From Bedellia somnulentella (Eukaryota > Arthropoda > Insecta > Lepidoptera > Bedelliidae): a stretch of DNA of 64,000 nt. Location: assembly GCA_963576735.1 (NCBI GenBank), contig OY755170.1, positions 13,810,567 to 13,874,566 on the forward strand, read 5' to 3'. Position numbers and translations under genes: made by a program. This document shows positions 12,301 to 19,638 of this stretch, piece after piece; within the stretch, counting starts at the first letter, position 1; the number at the start of each line of letters is the position of its first letter. The notes below the pieces were generated by a model, which was not told the origin of the DNA, ran no database searches, and saw only the letters and a list, made by a program, of their open reading frames with translations.

Positions 12301-15300
12301 AACAGACAAAAACGATGGATAATGAAGTTTATTCCAGGCAACACCCACGCAGGCTTACTATCGTTTATATATAAGCGATTCTTTTAAATTGTAAAACTCA
12401 ATGCTTTAAGCTGGGATGAAGATGATGATTTTCAGAAAAAGATCCTTTTATTATTTTATAAATAACAGACAAAAACGATGGATAATGAAATTTATTCCAG
12501 GCAACACCCACGCAGGCTTACTATCGTTTATATATAAGCGATTCTTTTAACTTCGGACTTTTTTCTATTCAGAAAACTTTATTTTCATCATAATACAAGC
12601 ATGTCTTATCGGTGCCGTCTTTTTCTTGATACAATATAACGTAAAACACCTGTTAAAACATTTAAAATAATGTACTTAAATGGAATACCCTTTTATTGCA
12701 AGAACTTAATTCAGAAATCCGAAGAAACACCGCCATGCTGATCATATATTTTTAAGTACTCAACTTAACTCAAACGTTCACGCTGTATATCCCCAAAGGG
12801 TTGGTAGAGGTTCTGATACTTCTGAACAACTCGTGATATTGTCACCTGGTCTTCCGAGTGCCGACGTTTTACTGGGACAGTGTACTCACATGATAGACGG
12901 CAGGCCTATCGTCGTTAGGTGCGAATACAATGTCACAGGACTAAGTACAACTTTGGCCATGTGGGTGGCTATATTTTTAAGTAATTACCTAATATTTTAT
13001 TTCAGGGCTACAAAAAATAATAATAAGTTTCCTTAAATATTTTGATGTAAACTTACATAACAAAATAATATGCAGAGGTAGTCGAGCTCCAAGAAGAATG
13101 ATGGGTGTTTGCGAGTGCCAAAAGTTGTCATATTCAGGAAGGACAAAGTGCCAGAAATTGTCCGCGTAGACGCCGTGAAGCACAGTGGCCAACCAAAACC
13201 AAGGCCATCTGCCACCTTTCCTGAACGCTGAAAATTTACAATACATACATACATATACTCACGCCATTAGTTCCCATTGGGGTAGGCAGAGACTATTGAT
13301 CGCCATTTCGTACGAGCCTGACAAACCTCTCTAGCTTCGTTTACATCCATCAATCTTTTCATACATTCTCTTTTATTCTTCATACTTCGGACGCCAGCCT
13401 TTTTGAGTACACTCTCAATTTGGTCCAAGTGTGTTCTCCGTGGTCGTCCTCTACTAACATTGCCATCCACACTAGCTCTATAGATCCCTTTTACCAATTT
13501 TCTATCATCCATCCTCTCTATGTGCCCAAACCATCTCAACATTCCTTTTTCTATCTTTCTTACAATATGATCTTTCACACCACACTTTTCACGAATAACA
13601 CTACTGAAAATTTAAATAGATCCTTTATAGAAGTAGTATGAGTATTAGTGGTAGATGACGATCTCCATCACATCGTAATAATTATATAATATTCTTAAAT
13701 ACGATTGGATGAACATAACATGACATTAATCTATTGTTATTCATGCTTGATTTGAATATATGGATTTAAAGTCTAGTGAACTAGTTAAATATCGTGTTCA
13801 TTCTTTATAAAGGTCCCAGAAGTATGTGCGATAGCTCATCCTTATATATTAAACGAGAGAGGGTGGATTTTGTGAACCAGCCTGTGTCGCGATGCTAAGA
13901 GCTAGAAAATTCGTTCAGGTATCAAATTGAAGGTCTCCATCTGAAGTTTTACCGAAAACTAAGTACCTCAGTATTTTAACTAACATTTGAAATTACTTGT
14001 TATTATCCCGCCTTTTTTTATTCGCATCATTATTTCAAAAAGAGATTACTTAAGGTTTCGAATCGTGAAAGCCTCAGCTACTGATGAAAGACGGCAGCCT
14101 AATGAAATTCCCCAAAACGTTTTAGCAAGTTTAGTGTTTACGTTATTTTATCAATTTGGTTACTTTAATAGATACTGATAAAGAAATTGATGTGTAGTGT
14201 CGGCTTCCGGTACAAGCAACGGTATTAGGGCCTTTAAATGATTTTTGGGCGATGCGGTTGGAGACCCATCACCAACAACTATTTTAACATCTTTTCCCTA
14301 CGCAACTTCCACAAGTGGTTGAGGAATTTCTCATTCCTTAGCTCTGGCTACCCCTTCTAGGGATTTATAGCCGTGAGTATATGAATGTATGTATGTAAAC
14401 TGCCATATGACTAAGTACAACTTCGCCTTGTTGATTTCCTCACGAAGTTTACGCTCACCGTAACAACCATGATAAATTAACCACACATATATAAAAGGTA
14501 TATTGGTGTATTCCCGACCCAGGATTCAAACTCGCGTCTGTCTGCATGATAGGCGGGTGGTCTACCAACTGAGCTATCATGGTTAAAAACTCTAGAAAAT
14601 ACCTTAGTATTTTTTAAAACAAATTTCAAATTCTATGTTACTACCCCGCCTACTTTTGTCGCGTCATTATTTCAAAGAGAGATTACTTAAGGCTTGGAAT
14701 CGCCAAAGCCTATTGTTAGGAGACAGCAGCCTAATAAAATAACCCAAAAAGTTTTCGCAAGTTTAGTATTCACGTTATTTTATAAATTAGGTTAGTTTAA
14801 TAGACACTGATAAAGTGAGCCATCTCATCCTGCTAAATAATAATAAGGATTTATGTGTGTGAGTGTGAGGATAATAAAGTTACCATGTACTAGAGTCAGG
14901 ATTCCAGCAAATATATAGACCCCCTGACTTATCAAGTATGTTGGCTGCCGACTCCATAGCTCCCAGAAATTGTTCTGATGAAGGAGCCAATCCGACCACT
15001 GAAAATAAAAATGAAGAAATCAACTTTATGTGTTTATATTTTATGATTTAACAGTTATAGAAAAAGTTTAAAACCTCACATGGTCATAGAATCAGGAAAA
15101 GAATCCAAATTTTCGAGACTTAATCCACTTCTGTAGGTTATTCGGAAAATGATTGAGTATGTTATAGAACTTTTAAAATTGAATCGTAAATGGCGTTTTG
15201 AGTACATCAGTTTTGGAAAATATCAAATGCAAAGCATAAGTTCTTTGTCACTAAATGTGATTTCATTTTTTCATACATACCTACATATATCTACTATATC

Positions 15301-17132
15301 TACATATCAAAATTATTCCATTAAATTTACTCTTAATAATACATCCGTCCCTTAGGTATAAAATAGAAGTCATATTTATTAAAATACGTTACATTCTAAC
15401 CGGATATCTAAAGATTAGTAAAATGTACGGTATGAACGATAATATTAAGAAGATCGAAAAAGGAATGTTGAGTTTGGGCAAATAAAGAAGATGGATGATA
15501 GTATGTTGGTAAAGATATTTATAGAGACAATATGGAAGGTAATGTTAAAAGAAGTAGACCACTGAGGACACACTTGGTTTAAACAGAGGGTATGCTCAAA
15601 AATCAGGCGTCCGAAGTATGATGAATAAAAGGGCGTATATAAAAGAATAGATGTAAGCCAGAGACATTTTTAGGATCACACAAAGTACTGAAGGGTAGAC
15701 TCTGCTTAGTCCAATGGGATATAAGGGCGTGACTATATATATGTAAGTTTTTATGACTAAATAAATAAAACTATTAAATAATTCAAACACAAAAACCATT
15801 TTATCACACTAATCCGTTATGATACTTTAACAAACTAAATTATTTTTTGATATTGATCGATCGATTTGAAATGATAACAAATAAAGAAGTACTTGAAAGA
15901 GTGAAGGAAAAAAATGACAGCTCATGAGAATTATTGAGATCAGACGAGGCAAAATGCTGGGGCACTTGACATTTGCCTTGCCTTGCCTTGGCCAATTGAA
16001 CATCGTTGAGGGAAAAATAGAAGTAAAGCGAAGAAGGAGAAGGCCAAGAAGAGCATACATGGATCAAATCAAAGAAAATGTGGACGCTGTGTCTTACCAA
16101 GAGATGAAGGAGCTGGCATTAAATAGAAGTGACTGGAGAGTGTTACACCGACAAGAGCGTCGCTCTTAAGCTTATGATGATCATGATCGATCGATTTACA
16201 AAGGCTATTTTCAGCTTGCACCGCCGAGTATCCCTCACAGCCTATATATGTTCCCTCGAGGGGCTCAAGCCTACCCTATATATGGTGATTTTGCCTTAAT
16301 CCATCACACTGGCCAAGTGCAGGTTGTAAAATTAACGACTTCAACGGCAAAACCTGCGCATGGAAGGACAGAATCTTGTTTATTTACGGATAGATTACCC
16401 GATAATTGAGTAATGCAAGATTGCAATACCCTTCCATCTAGGTGAAATCTTACAAACACAATTTTTAAATTACCCCCCGCGAGCACCTTACCGCTCAATC
16501 ACTGAGTACAATATACGCCATTAGTTCTTATTGGGGTAGGCAGAGATTATCGACCACAACTTTTTACGATCCCGGCAATTATCGAGCTTCATATAAAATT
16601 AATTTATCTTTTCACATATGCATGCATTACATGACAATTGGAGATATAAATTCGCTTGGCCAATGGTATGATATTAAAAAGACAGGCAGGTAGTCATATT
16701 ATTTTTCTTAACGGACAAATTTAGAATCTTCTCAAATTTTAGGTCGTTTTCAAAAACTAGAGGACACCATCATAGCACTAAGGATGTTGCATATCGCTTA
16801 ATGCTATAGGGGATGAGCAGGGATCGTGCACCACCAGTGCAAGTCAGGGAAAACTACAAACACTAGTCATACGTTACGTTAAGCAAAAAACGGATCCCCT
16901 TTTTGCGAATCTTTTGTAAACGAGAGTATAATTAAGGTTTACATAAAGAAAAACCGTTAAATTATTCACGTAGTAGAACCACCTTTTTAATACATCCGCA
17001 TATATTAGCTCTTTGACATGCACAAAACCCTCAAAAGGGAAACGTTTACGTTCCCTACGACCAAGCAGTACAATACAGAAGCAGTCTATACAAAGCATTA
17101 CTAACCGTTTCGCCGGTAAACTGGTTGCTCAT
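202..17132 (-). CDS. Conserved multi-pass membrane protein of unknown function (six exons, incomplete at left edge)
   Basis: Minus-strand gene assembled from six coding exons: 17132-17106, 14998-14884, 13227-13057, 12008-11711, 10413-10213 and 388-202. Together they give 999 bases, or 333 residues, in one uninterrupted frame. Every intron begins GT and ends AG, and the phases agree (0, 1, 1, 2, 2). The last visible exon ends at a phase-0 donor, so more exons lie beyond the left edge. The protein starts MSNQFTGET and has about seven to eight hydrophobic segments, near residues 30-48, 55-75, 85-104, 126-150, 172-190, 207-228, 240-260 and 282-300. A conserved-looking loop holds E126-P127, D138, D142, H150-W-T-W153-H154 and W166-V-P168-W-N170. 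I do not know a characterised function. From memory recent domain databases group such insect and nematode proteins as DUF7802, which I could not verify. The D...D..AV....W.W...VP..N pattern recalls the bacterial CruF/DUF422 membrane family; that is inference only. Confidence 0.85.
744..1111 (-). mobile_element. SINE B, tRNA-derived, near full length
   Basis: Read on the minus strand it begins with a tRNA-like head: A-box-like GTGATAGCCCAGTGGGTAG, then B-box-like GTTCAAATCCTGGG. The body contains CACGTGA and the CACATGGCTGAGTTG block, and the 3' end is CCCCTTCGGGG-ATATTCGGCGTGAACG followed by (TTATG)n. Seven more copies in this window share the order. It lies in the 9.8-kb intron between exons 5 and 6. 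Confidence 0.85.
1112..1636. other. AT-rich intron sequence, no feature seen
   Basis: Intron sequence of the minus-strand gene. I see no ORF of note, no tRNA-like boxes and no copy of the repeat families found elsewhere in the window. Confidence 0.5.
1637..1712 (-). repeat. Tail of a lepidopteran-type interspersed repeat (element G)
   Basis: TACTAGCTTTTTGCCCGCGA and CTTCGTCCGCGTGGA read on the minus strand as the G-element tail (GAAGTCGCGGG...AGCTAGT). A matching plus-strand tail fragment lies at 18520-18552, and a related 'GCGGACGTAG' piece at 41510-41560. It abuts the Helitron-like ORF. Confidence 0.55.
1723..2352 (-). pseudogene. Truncated Helitron-encoded protein, N-terminal repeat region
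   Basis: Open frame of 209 codons starting MPRKRKSNLSS and ending LYNARGNINVYKK. Residues about 43-150 are five imperfect 23-residue units of the form RA.E.P...Q.RLEEQA.RQA.L, very rich in Q, R, E and A. After them comes RRAFMRNTWSVFNNTAFEYD and then IDYKNHSLVVIG. Known family: Helitron replicase-helicase proteins of insects begin with the same kind of basic start, repeated 'E.P.QR..RL...' units and a '.AFNYDP.IDY..H..VVIG' block before the zinc-binding and Rep domains. Here the frame ends just after VVIG, so the zinc-binding, Rep and helicase domains are missing. The minus-strand upstream sequence (2376-2460) recurs at 4680-4760, so the relic belongs to a multi-copy family. It lies in an intron and I consider it a dead fragment, although the surviving frame is open. 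Confidence 0.75.
2511..3038. repeat. Large inverted repeat (foldback element), 171-bp arms
   Basis: Left arm 2511-2681 (from AAATTAATAGTTTAAAAAAC) is the near-perfect reverse complement of right arm 2868-3038 (ending GTTTTTTAAACTATTAATTT). The two flank about 186 bases of spacer. The best-matched part includes AAGTGCACTT, GGGTCGTTCAAGTTGTCTG and AAAAGCGGGGAGCGCTGG. No transposase is seen in the spacer; the 69-codon ORF at 2626-2835 only runs across it. It probably is a non-autonomous TIR or foldback element. Confidence 0.8.
3322..3660 (+). mobile_element. 5S rRNA-derived SINE (SINE3-like)
   Basis: The first ~110 bases resemble eukaryotic 5S rRNA in its internal promoter: GAGTTAAGCAAC matches the 5S A block (GAAGTTAAGCAAC), and GATGGGTAACCGCCT matches the C block (GATGGGTGACCGCCT) with one difference, at roughly the correct spacing. 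An unrelated body follows, ending with CCCAGCAGTGGGACG-TTATGGGTTG. 5S-headed SINEs (SINE3) are known in other animals. It is probably transcribed by RNA polymerase III via TFIIIA when intact. No second copy is in the window. Confidence 0.7.
3690..4215 (+). repeat. Tandem repeat, about 150-bp unit, three to four copies
   Basis: Units beginning GTTCCAGTTCATATCTTCCG occur at about 3691, 3864 and 4139, with a shortened one at 4016. Each holds GGCTCCATCATCAGAT, AGTACCATATTATTGTATTC, ACCTTGAAACCTAATCGTGG and TACAAGACCTTTCTAACAAG. Unit lengths vary (about 173, 152 and 123 bases) through small duplications and a deletion. It begins directly after the 5S-derived SINE. The ORFs crossing it are by-products of the repeat. 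Confidence 0.85.
4216..5250. other. Intron sequence with pieces of Helitron-associated and other repeats
   Basis: No gene. 4680-4760 (TCTAAACGACGAACGAAGCG, CTAACCTAACTATTATTCA) repeats the sequence upstream of the Helitron ORF at 2376-2460. ATACCGCGATGTAG near 4990 recurs at 49575 and 53365. 5160-5260 is a degenerate tail of the kind 'GCAATCGGTTCGGTAGTTGCGGCGTGAAAGA...' ending in (AAAC)n, a common insect repeat end. Confidence 0.45.
5675..5932. repeat. Degenerate SINE A pieces in opposite orientations
   Basis: 5675-5720 looks like the minus-strand 3' end of SINE A (CGGCTTTAGATTCCAAAAAGGGTGGCCAGAG). It joins directly to a degenerate plus-strand copy beginning CTTAAAATAGCACTACACTA and keeping CGATTGTTGGGCGG, TTGAGATCCAAC and CCAGAAGAGGCTGA. 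Confidence 0.5.
5933..6885. other. AT-rich intron sequence, nothing recognised
   Basis: No repeat family, tRNA box or coding exon that I can support. Confidence 0.45.
6886..7603 (-). pseudogene. 5'-truncated RTE-like LINE, C-terminal part
   Basis: Minus-strand coding remnants begin MVFEREEYMTGCVIEINGKK and continue through KEFVYLGSLFTRDGKCDED, VPTLMYGSKCW and, after frameshifts, GNVSRGRPRRTHLDQIENVL to WRSIVSAYPNGN. The 3' end is ACCCCAATGGGAACTAACGGCGTGAG followed by AT-rich tandem repeats. The fragment lies C-terminal to the reverse transcriptase active site, as expected of 5'-truncated LINE copies. It lies in the large intron. Confidence 0.85.
7604..8293. other. Intron sequence with an element G head fragment
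   Basis: 7660-7760 (TATACTAATATTATAAAACT, GAAGCGTTTGTTTGTTTGAC, then GGAACTACTGGTTCGAATTG) is the start of the G-type repeat. The rest is AT-rich sequence with no gene or recognised repeat. Confidence 0.4.
8294..8381 (-). mobile_element. SINE A, internally deleted copy
   Basis: The 3' tail (ACATACATAC...TATACTCACGGCTATAAGTCC) is joined directly to the 5' head (GTAGTGCTATTCTAAGCCGACA). About 160 bases of the body are missing. Confidence 0.7.
8382..9202. other. Intron sequence; unassigned candidate repeat at 8640-8985
   Basis: 8640-8985 (AAGTCCCCATCGTTCCGAGG, ACACGAGGTCAAAGGTCAAA, ATATAACGCGTTGAAAAGTTC) reads like a fragment of a larger mobile element, but I cannot place it and see no frame. 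The remainder is AT-rich. Confidence 0.3.
9203..9440 (-). mobile_element. SINE A, diverged nearly full copy
   Basis: Tail ATATACTCACGGCC at the left and head ATTCTAAGCTGGCAATACACGGC at the right, with the internal CGATGGGTCTCTAACCGACCC and CTAAGTCGCCTCTTACG blocks. Confidence 0.75.
9629..9706 (+). mobile_element. SINE A, 5' fragment
   Basis: Contains TGTTGGCTTAGAATAGCACT, then TTCTTCCCGTGGGTG and AAGAGGCGGCTAAG, the first ~75 bases of SINE A. Confidence 0.65.
10010..10165 (+). repeat. Element G, fragment
   Basis: CGTATTATAATTGTGAAAGT, then GTTACGCTTTCAGACAAAAT and GGATGAAACTTTGAAGGTAT match the head of the interspersed repeat at 17620-18552. It ends before the tail. Confidence 0.5.
10213..10413 (-). 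CDS. Exon 5 of the membrane-protein gene
   Basis: 201 bases, residues 204-271. The acceptor is TTGTTGCAG before 10413 and the donor AAG|GTAAAT at 10212. I chose this donor over the upstream CAA|GTAAAAG because only it matches the phase of exon 6 (AG|A). It encodes two membrane segments (LFVAVLLGMPGGVLMFIPIY and VTFFALFVIFSIFVLNGL). Confidence 0.85.
10500..10680 (+). mobile_element. SINE C with a tRNA-like head
   Basis: 10592-10663 folds as a full tRNA: a 7-bp acceptor stem (GACACGG/CCTGTGTC), D stem GCTC/GAGC, anticodon stem TCGGG/CCCGA, T stem GCGGG/CCCGC and loop TTCGATT. The loop CCGTATA would read anticodon GTA but has C at position 33. The flanks (AGAATTTCGCGCTGGCAGCC before, AAATTTTTCTTTCCTTTATT after) recur at 57025-57238, so this is a SINE rather than a single tRNA gene. 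Confidence 0.75.
10729..10915 (+). mobile_element. SINE A, partly deleted copy
   Basis: Starts at GTGTAATACTACCCCGTTTC and ends TTTTATAGCCGTGAGCGTAT. It lacks the block between GGGGCTTTTTAATGGG and TTTACCATC that normally carries GCGGTTGGAGACCC. Confidence 0.8.
11372..11495. repeat. SINE C tail rearranged into a palindrome
   Basis: AATAAATAAAGGAAAGAAAA (minus-oriented tail) meets its own reverse complement TTTTTCTTTCCTTTATTTATT across GACACAGGCGGGAAATTGTGTC. The plus-oriented remainder then runs to CCCCACATGAGGTTTTCATG. The tRNA-like part is almost gone. Confidence 0.7.
11711..12008 (-). CDS. Exon 4 of the membrane-protein gene
   Basis: 298 bases, residues 105-204. The acceptor is CGTGTTTTCCAG before 12008 and the donor GCCGG|GTAAAT at 11710. 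This is the most conserved-looking part: YAEPFAVGLVTVLIDIPYDI, then HWTWHDTDPNIFDRHYW and VPWNSYYFH, followed by a phenylalanine-rich membrane segment. The histidines 150, 154, 164 and 175 sit at or near membrane boundaries. Confidence 0.9.
12218..12549 (+). repeat. Direct tandem duplication, 163-bp unit, two copies
   Basis: CTTTTAAATTGTAAAACTCA begins at 12218 and again at 12381. Both units run through GGCAACACCCACGCAGGCTT and ATATATAAGCGATTC. They differ only at a few bases (for example AGATATTTTT versus AGATCCTTTT), so the duplication is recent. It lies in the intron between exons 3 and 4. Confidence 0.9.
12764..12970 (-). mobile_element. SINE B, 3' part only
   Basis: Has the 3' end (CTCAAACGTTCACGCTGTAT, CCCCAAAGGGTTGGTAGAGG) and the body up to GGCCATGTGGGTGGC. 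The tRNA-like head is missing. Confidence 0.75.
13057..13227 (-). CDS. Exon 3 of the membrane-protein gene
   Basis: 171 bases, residues 48-105. The acceptor is AAATTTTCAG before 13227 and the donor TTAT|GTAAGT at 13056. It encodes WPWFWLATVLHGVYADNFWH and a second hydrophobic stretch, TPIILLGARLPLHIILL. A second frame is open, but only this one matches the phases of exons 2 and 4. Confidence 0.9.
13241..13603 (-). pseudogene. 5'-truncated RTE-like LINE, 3' end
   Basis: Minus-strand frame begins KDHIVRKIEKGMLRWFGHIE and continues GNVSRGRPRRTHLDQIESVL to WRSIVSAYPNGN, then ACCCCAATGGGAACTAATGGCGTGAG and (TATG)n. Its tail abuts the acceptor side of exon 3, starting only 14 bases from the exon. 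Confidence 0.85.
13604..14189. other. AT-rich intron sequence
   Basis: No gene. A segment around 13975-14180 (TTCAAAAAGAGATTACTTAA, then CGTTTTAGCAAGTTTAG) is repeated in diverged form at 14620-14815, so the two SINEs between them split or separate a duplicated piece. Confidence 0.45.
14190..14398 (+). mobile_element. SINE A with a 5' internal deletion
   Basis: GTGTAGTGTCGGCTTCCGGT joins the first ~17 bases to CAACGGTATTAGGGCC. The rest is complete, including GATGCGGTTGGAGACCCATC and the tail TATAGCCGTGAGTATATGAATG. Confidence 0.85.
14397..14586 (-). mobile_element. SINE B, 5' half with tRNA-like head
   Basis: On the minus strand AACCATGATAGCTCAGTTGG (A box) and GAGTTTGAATCCTGGG (B box) are followed by the body to CTTAGTCATATGGCAG. 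It begins where the SINE A tail ends. Confidence 0.85.
14884..14998 (-). CDS. Exon 2 of the membrane-protein gene
   Basis: 115 bases, residues 10-48. The acceptor is TTTATTTTCAG before 14998 and the donor CATG|GTAACT at 14883. It encodes WSDWLLHQNNFWELWSRQPT followed by a hydrophobic segment, YLISQGVYIFAGILTLVH. A second frame is open, but only this one joins exon 1 in phase 0. Confidence 0.85.
15001..15424. other. AT-rich intron sequence, nothing recognised
   Basis: The 68-codon ORF at 15149-15355 has no features of a known protein and lies in intron 1. I see no repeat here. Confidence 0.4.
15425..15750 (+). pseudogene. Highly degenerate RTE-like LINE 3' end
   Basis: Plus-strand remnants of GKMLSLGK..KMDDSMLVKI and AGVRSMMNKR-like text, then CTGCTTAGTCCAATGGGATA and GGGCGTGACTATATATATG, match the RTE 3' end with many indels. 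Confidence 0.7.
15918..16172 (+). pseudogene. Fragment of a second RTE-type LINE, C-terminal
   Basis: Plus-strand frame IEIRRGKMLGHLT...VKRRRRRPRRAYMDQIKEN, then SYQEMKELALNRSDWR, and a stop. The pattern GK..GRRR.GRPR..W.D.IKE...S..E...LA.DR..WR is the conserved C terminus of RTE-like LINEs. It differs from the main family here, which has GNVSRGRPRRTHLDQIE. Confidence 0.7.
16173..17105. other. Intron 1 sequence with short repeat pieces
   Basis: 16205-16500 contains CCATCACACTGGCCAAGTGC, a motif I associate with lepidopteran repeats, in minus orientation. 16511-16580 is a minus-strand RTE 3' tip (CCATTAGTTCTTATTGGGGTAGGCAGAG). The rest shows nothing. Confidence 0.4.
17106..17132 (-). CDS. Exon 1 (start codon) of the membrane-protein gene
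   Basis: 27 coding bases give MSNQFTGET, ending ACG|GTTAGT at 17105. The start is chosen because the donor is in phase 0 with exon 2. No in-frame ATG lies upstream before the TATCGATA promoter motif about 75 bases away. The short first exon makes it less certain than the others. Confidence 0.7.
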
Positions 17133-17203
17133 CTTGATAACTCCGAATAGGACAGCAGCTAGCAACACAATGATAAGTGAGGTAGACGATAACGTGTGGT
17201 GCT

Positions 17204-17211
17204 TATCGATA
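17204..17211. promoter_or_regulatory. DRE-like motif TATCGATA in the promoter region
   Basis: A perfect TATCGATA palindrome lies 72 bases upstream of the minus-strand start codon. A partial match (AATCGATAG) lies at 17251. In Drosophila TATCGATA is the DREF site of housekeeping core promoters. That it acts so here is inference. Confidence 0.4.
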
Positions 17212-17391
17212 TCAACTAAGGAGGTGGATCACTAGAGTTTGTCCACTTACAATCGATAGTTTTGAACTGTTTTGTGTTTGACTTTTAGTTATCGTATAGA
17301 ATTTGTATATTAACAAATTAAAACCAACATTAAAATATTGATATATAATTCCATAGTATATCCAACATTTATTATGATACTCATGTTTATC

Positions 17392-17465
17392 TTACATACA
17401 TACATAAACTCACGGCTGTAAATAGCACGGCGTAGCAAAGGCCAAATTTAGAAATTTAAATAGAG
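17392..17465 (-). mobile_element. SINE A, 3' fragment
   Basis: (CATA)n tail, then AACTCACGGCTGTAAATAGC and a degraded GTAGCAAAGGCCAAATT block. Confidence 0.6.
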
Positions 17466-17619
17466 GACGGTTGGCGATGAGCATTTAAATCCAAGAACTA
17501 CATCATGTAATAATAATTTTATAATTTGAACTAGCTCTTAAATTCATGTATATCATTATTGATAGTGATGGGTAAACAGTTTTTGAATCTCCAATTCCGC
17601 AAGGTTTATTGAACTACGA

Positions 17620-18552
17620 TAAATCCATACTATACTTAATATATATTATATATATGAATATATACATATATAATATAAATGAGAAAGTAATTCTGTTGGT
17701 CTGTTACGCTTTCCCGCTTAATCCTCTCAAACGATTTTAATGAAATTTGACACCGACAATTTTTTGACCCTGAGAAAGCACATAGGCTACCTTTTATTGC
17801 GAAAAAAAGGGATAAAGATGTTACAATAGGGGTTGAAAGTTTATATGAGATTTTTTAATTTTTAAGGCGTCCCCGGAAAAATAGGTTTTTATTGATTGTT
17901 TGGAAATTCTATAAGGTCTGATTTGATGATATTGATATGACATGAATAAAATATATGTTGGTAATTAGTTCATGGTGTTAAAATTTGATGTTTAACATTT
18001 TAATAATTTGTTGAAAAATATGATGAAAAAAATTGAATTGGAACATGCTTTGTTTTCATAAAAACCGTATAGGCTCTACTGGCATAATATACATGTGAAC
18101 TCATTATGTGTCTATATACGCGTAGCTTTAAGATCTGTAACTTTTATGTTTAACTTTTCATTTAAACATTATAGTTATTCAATAAAACTAAATAAAATAC
18201 ATTTATCCTGCGCGCGCGTTTTTTCCGTCCCTGTCACTCTCAGTAAATTTGACGTAAGAGTGAGCGCAATAGCTGCAAAATGCGGGGAGGCCCTTAAGCA
18301 CTTGGTAAGAAATAAAAAACCATTTGTTGAGGGGATTAATTAGAGGTTGAAAGTTTGTATCAAGTTCGTATTTTTTTCGTATTAAGGCCTAAATAAGAAC
18401 CGAAAAACCGACTGTCCCAGCATTTTGAAGTTTTTACTAATGTGGGGGTGATATAGGGGTTGAAAATTTGTACATTATATACCGTTCCTTTAATATAATC
18501 GTTAATATTTAAATTCAAAGGACGCAGGCGAAGTCGCGGGTACCAGCTAGTA
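17620..18552 (+). repeat. Element G, longest copy (about 930 bp)
   Basis: Begins with (TATA)n and ATATAATATAAATGAGAAAG, continues CTGTTACGCTTTCCCGCTTA and GATTTTAATGAAATTTGACA, and ends GGCGAAGTCGCGGGTACCAG CTAGT. Head and tail recur as fragments at 1637, 7660, 10010, 33975 and 40411. The 82-codon ORF inside has no recognisable domain. I think it is a Lepidoptera-wide interspersed repeat of uncertain class. Confidence 0.6.
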
Positions 18553-19260
18553 AGGAATAAAACATGGAAAATAATTTGTATGTATTCTTTTGTTTGTTTG
18601 TTATTTATCGATACTTATCTGCACACTTTCACAAATACCAGTCTTGCGGACATTAAGAAACTACATCTCTAAAATGGATTTCCTAAAATGAAGTCCAAAT
18701 AATATATTGAATAAACGACGAAATACATTTTCATTTTTTTTTTAATTTTTACGTGTGTCTGTGCGGTTGGCCATCTTCAACAACGAATTTAGTTTTAGAC
18801 ATATAACCACTGTGACAGCATTATTTATTTCTGTATAAATCCCCAATAACATTGATAACATAACGTAGAAGATATTAAATGTTCCAAGAAAAGTATAAAG
18901 AGGCACTTTTGATCTGATTGAAAGTTAAACATCGATATTGACTGGGAACCTCACGTTACCCATCTCTCCGAGCGGATGACGTATGCAGAGCGAAGTTGGC
19001 AGACAAATACTTACGTGTCGTATTAACCGACAACGTTTATTTGACACGTAGTATTTCGTAGGCGTTCCGTTTATAACACCTGTTCTTGGTGAATAATAAT
19101 TTAGGTATTATGCATCATTGTATTTAGGTCTATGTAAAAATATGATTGGAAATGATAAAAGATTTGATGTGCAAACTGTGTGTGAGTCTGGGATGTACGT
19201 TTTACACTCCACTCTTTTGTAGAATATTGGCCGTGGATTGAATATTGGCCCCTTGCTCAT
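18553..19260. other. Intergenic sequence, nothing recognised
   Basis: A less AT-rich piece lies at 18955-19080 (CATCTCTCCGAGCGGATGAC), without an ORF or repeat match. Confidence 0.35.
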
Positions 19261-19638
19261 CTCAACTCAAACGTTCACGCCTTATATTCCCGAAAAGGTT
19301 GGCAGAGGTACTACTACTTCTGAGGAACACGTGATATTGTCACCTGGTTTTTAGAGTACCCACGTCTTGGACATTGTTCTTACGTGATAAGGGGTGGGTC
19401 AATACACTGTCAATTAGTTATGTGGGTTTCCTCATGATGTTTTCCCTCACCGTTAACAACCAAGATAAATTATTTAAATCTTTTTGTTCATGAAATCCTC
19501 ATGTGGGGATTATTACTAATAAATTAACCACACGTATGACTTTGGAAATAACACCTTGGTGTAGGTCCGACTCGGAAATCAAACCGACGCCTCTCTGCAT
19601 GATAAGCGTATGGTCTAACCACTGAGATATCTTGGTTG
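19261..19638 (-). mobile_element. SINE B with a nested SINE C tail fragment
   Basis: 3' end at the left (CAAACGTTCACGCCTTATAT), tRNA-like head at the right (AACCAAGATATCTCAGTGG on the minus strand). The body is interrupted at 19471-19520 by TTTAAATCTTTTTGTTCATG ... CCTCATGTGGGGATTATTAC, which is the SINE C tail. Confidence 0.8.
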
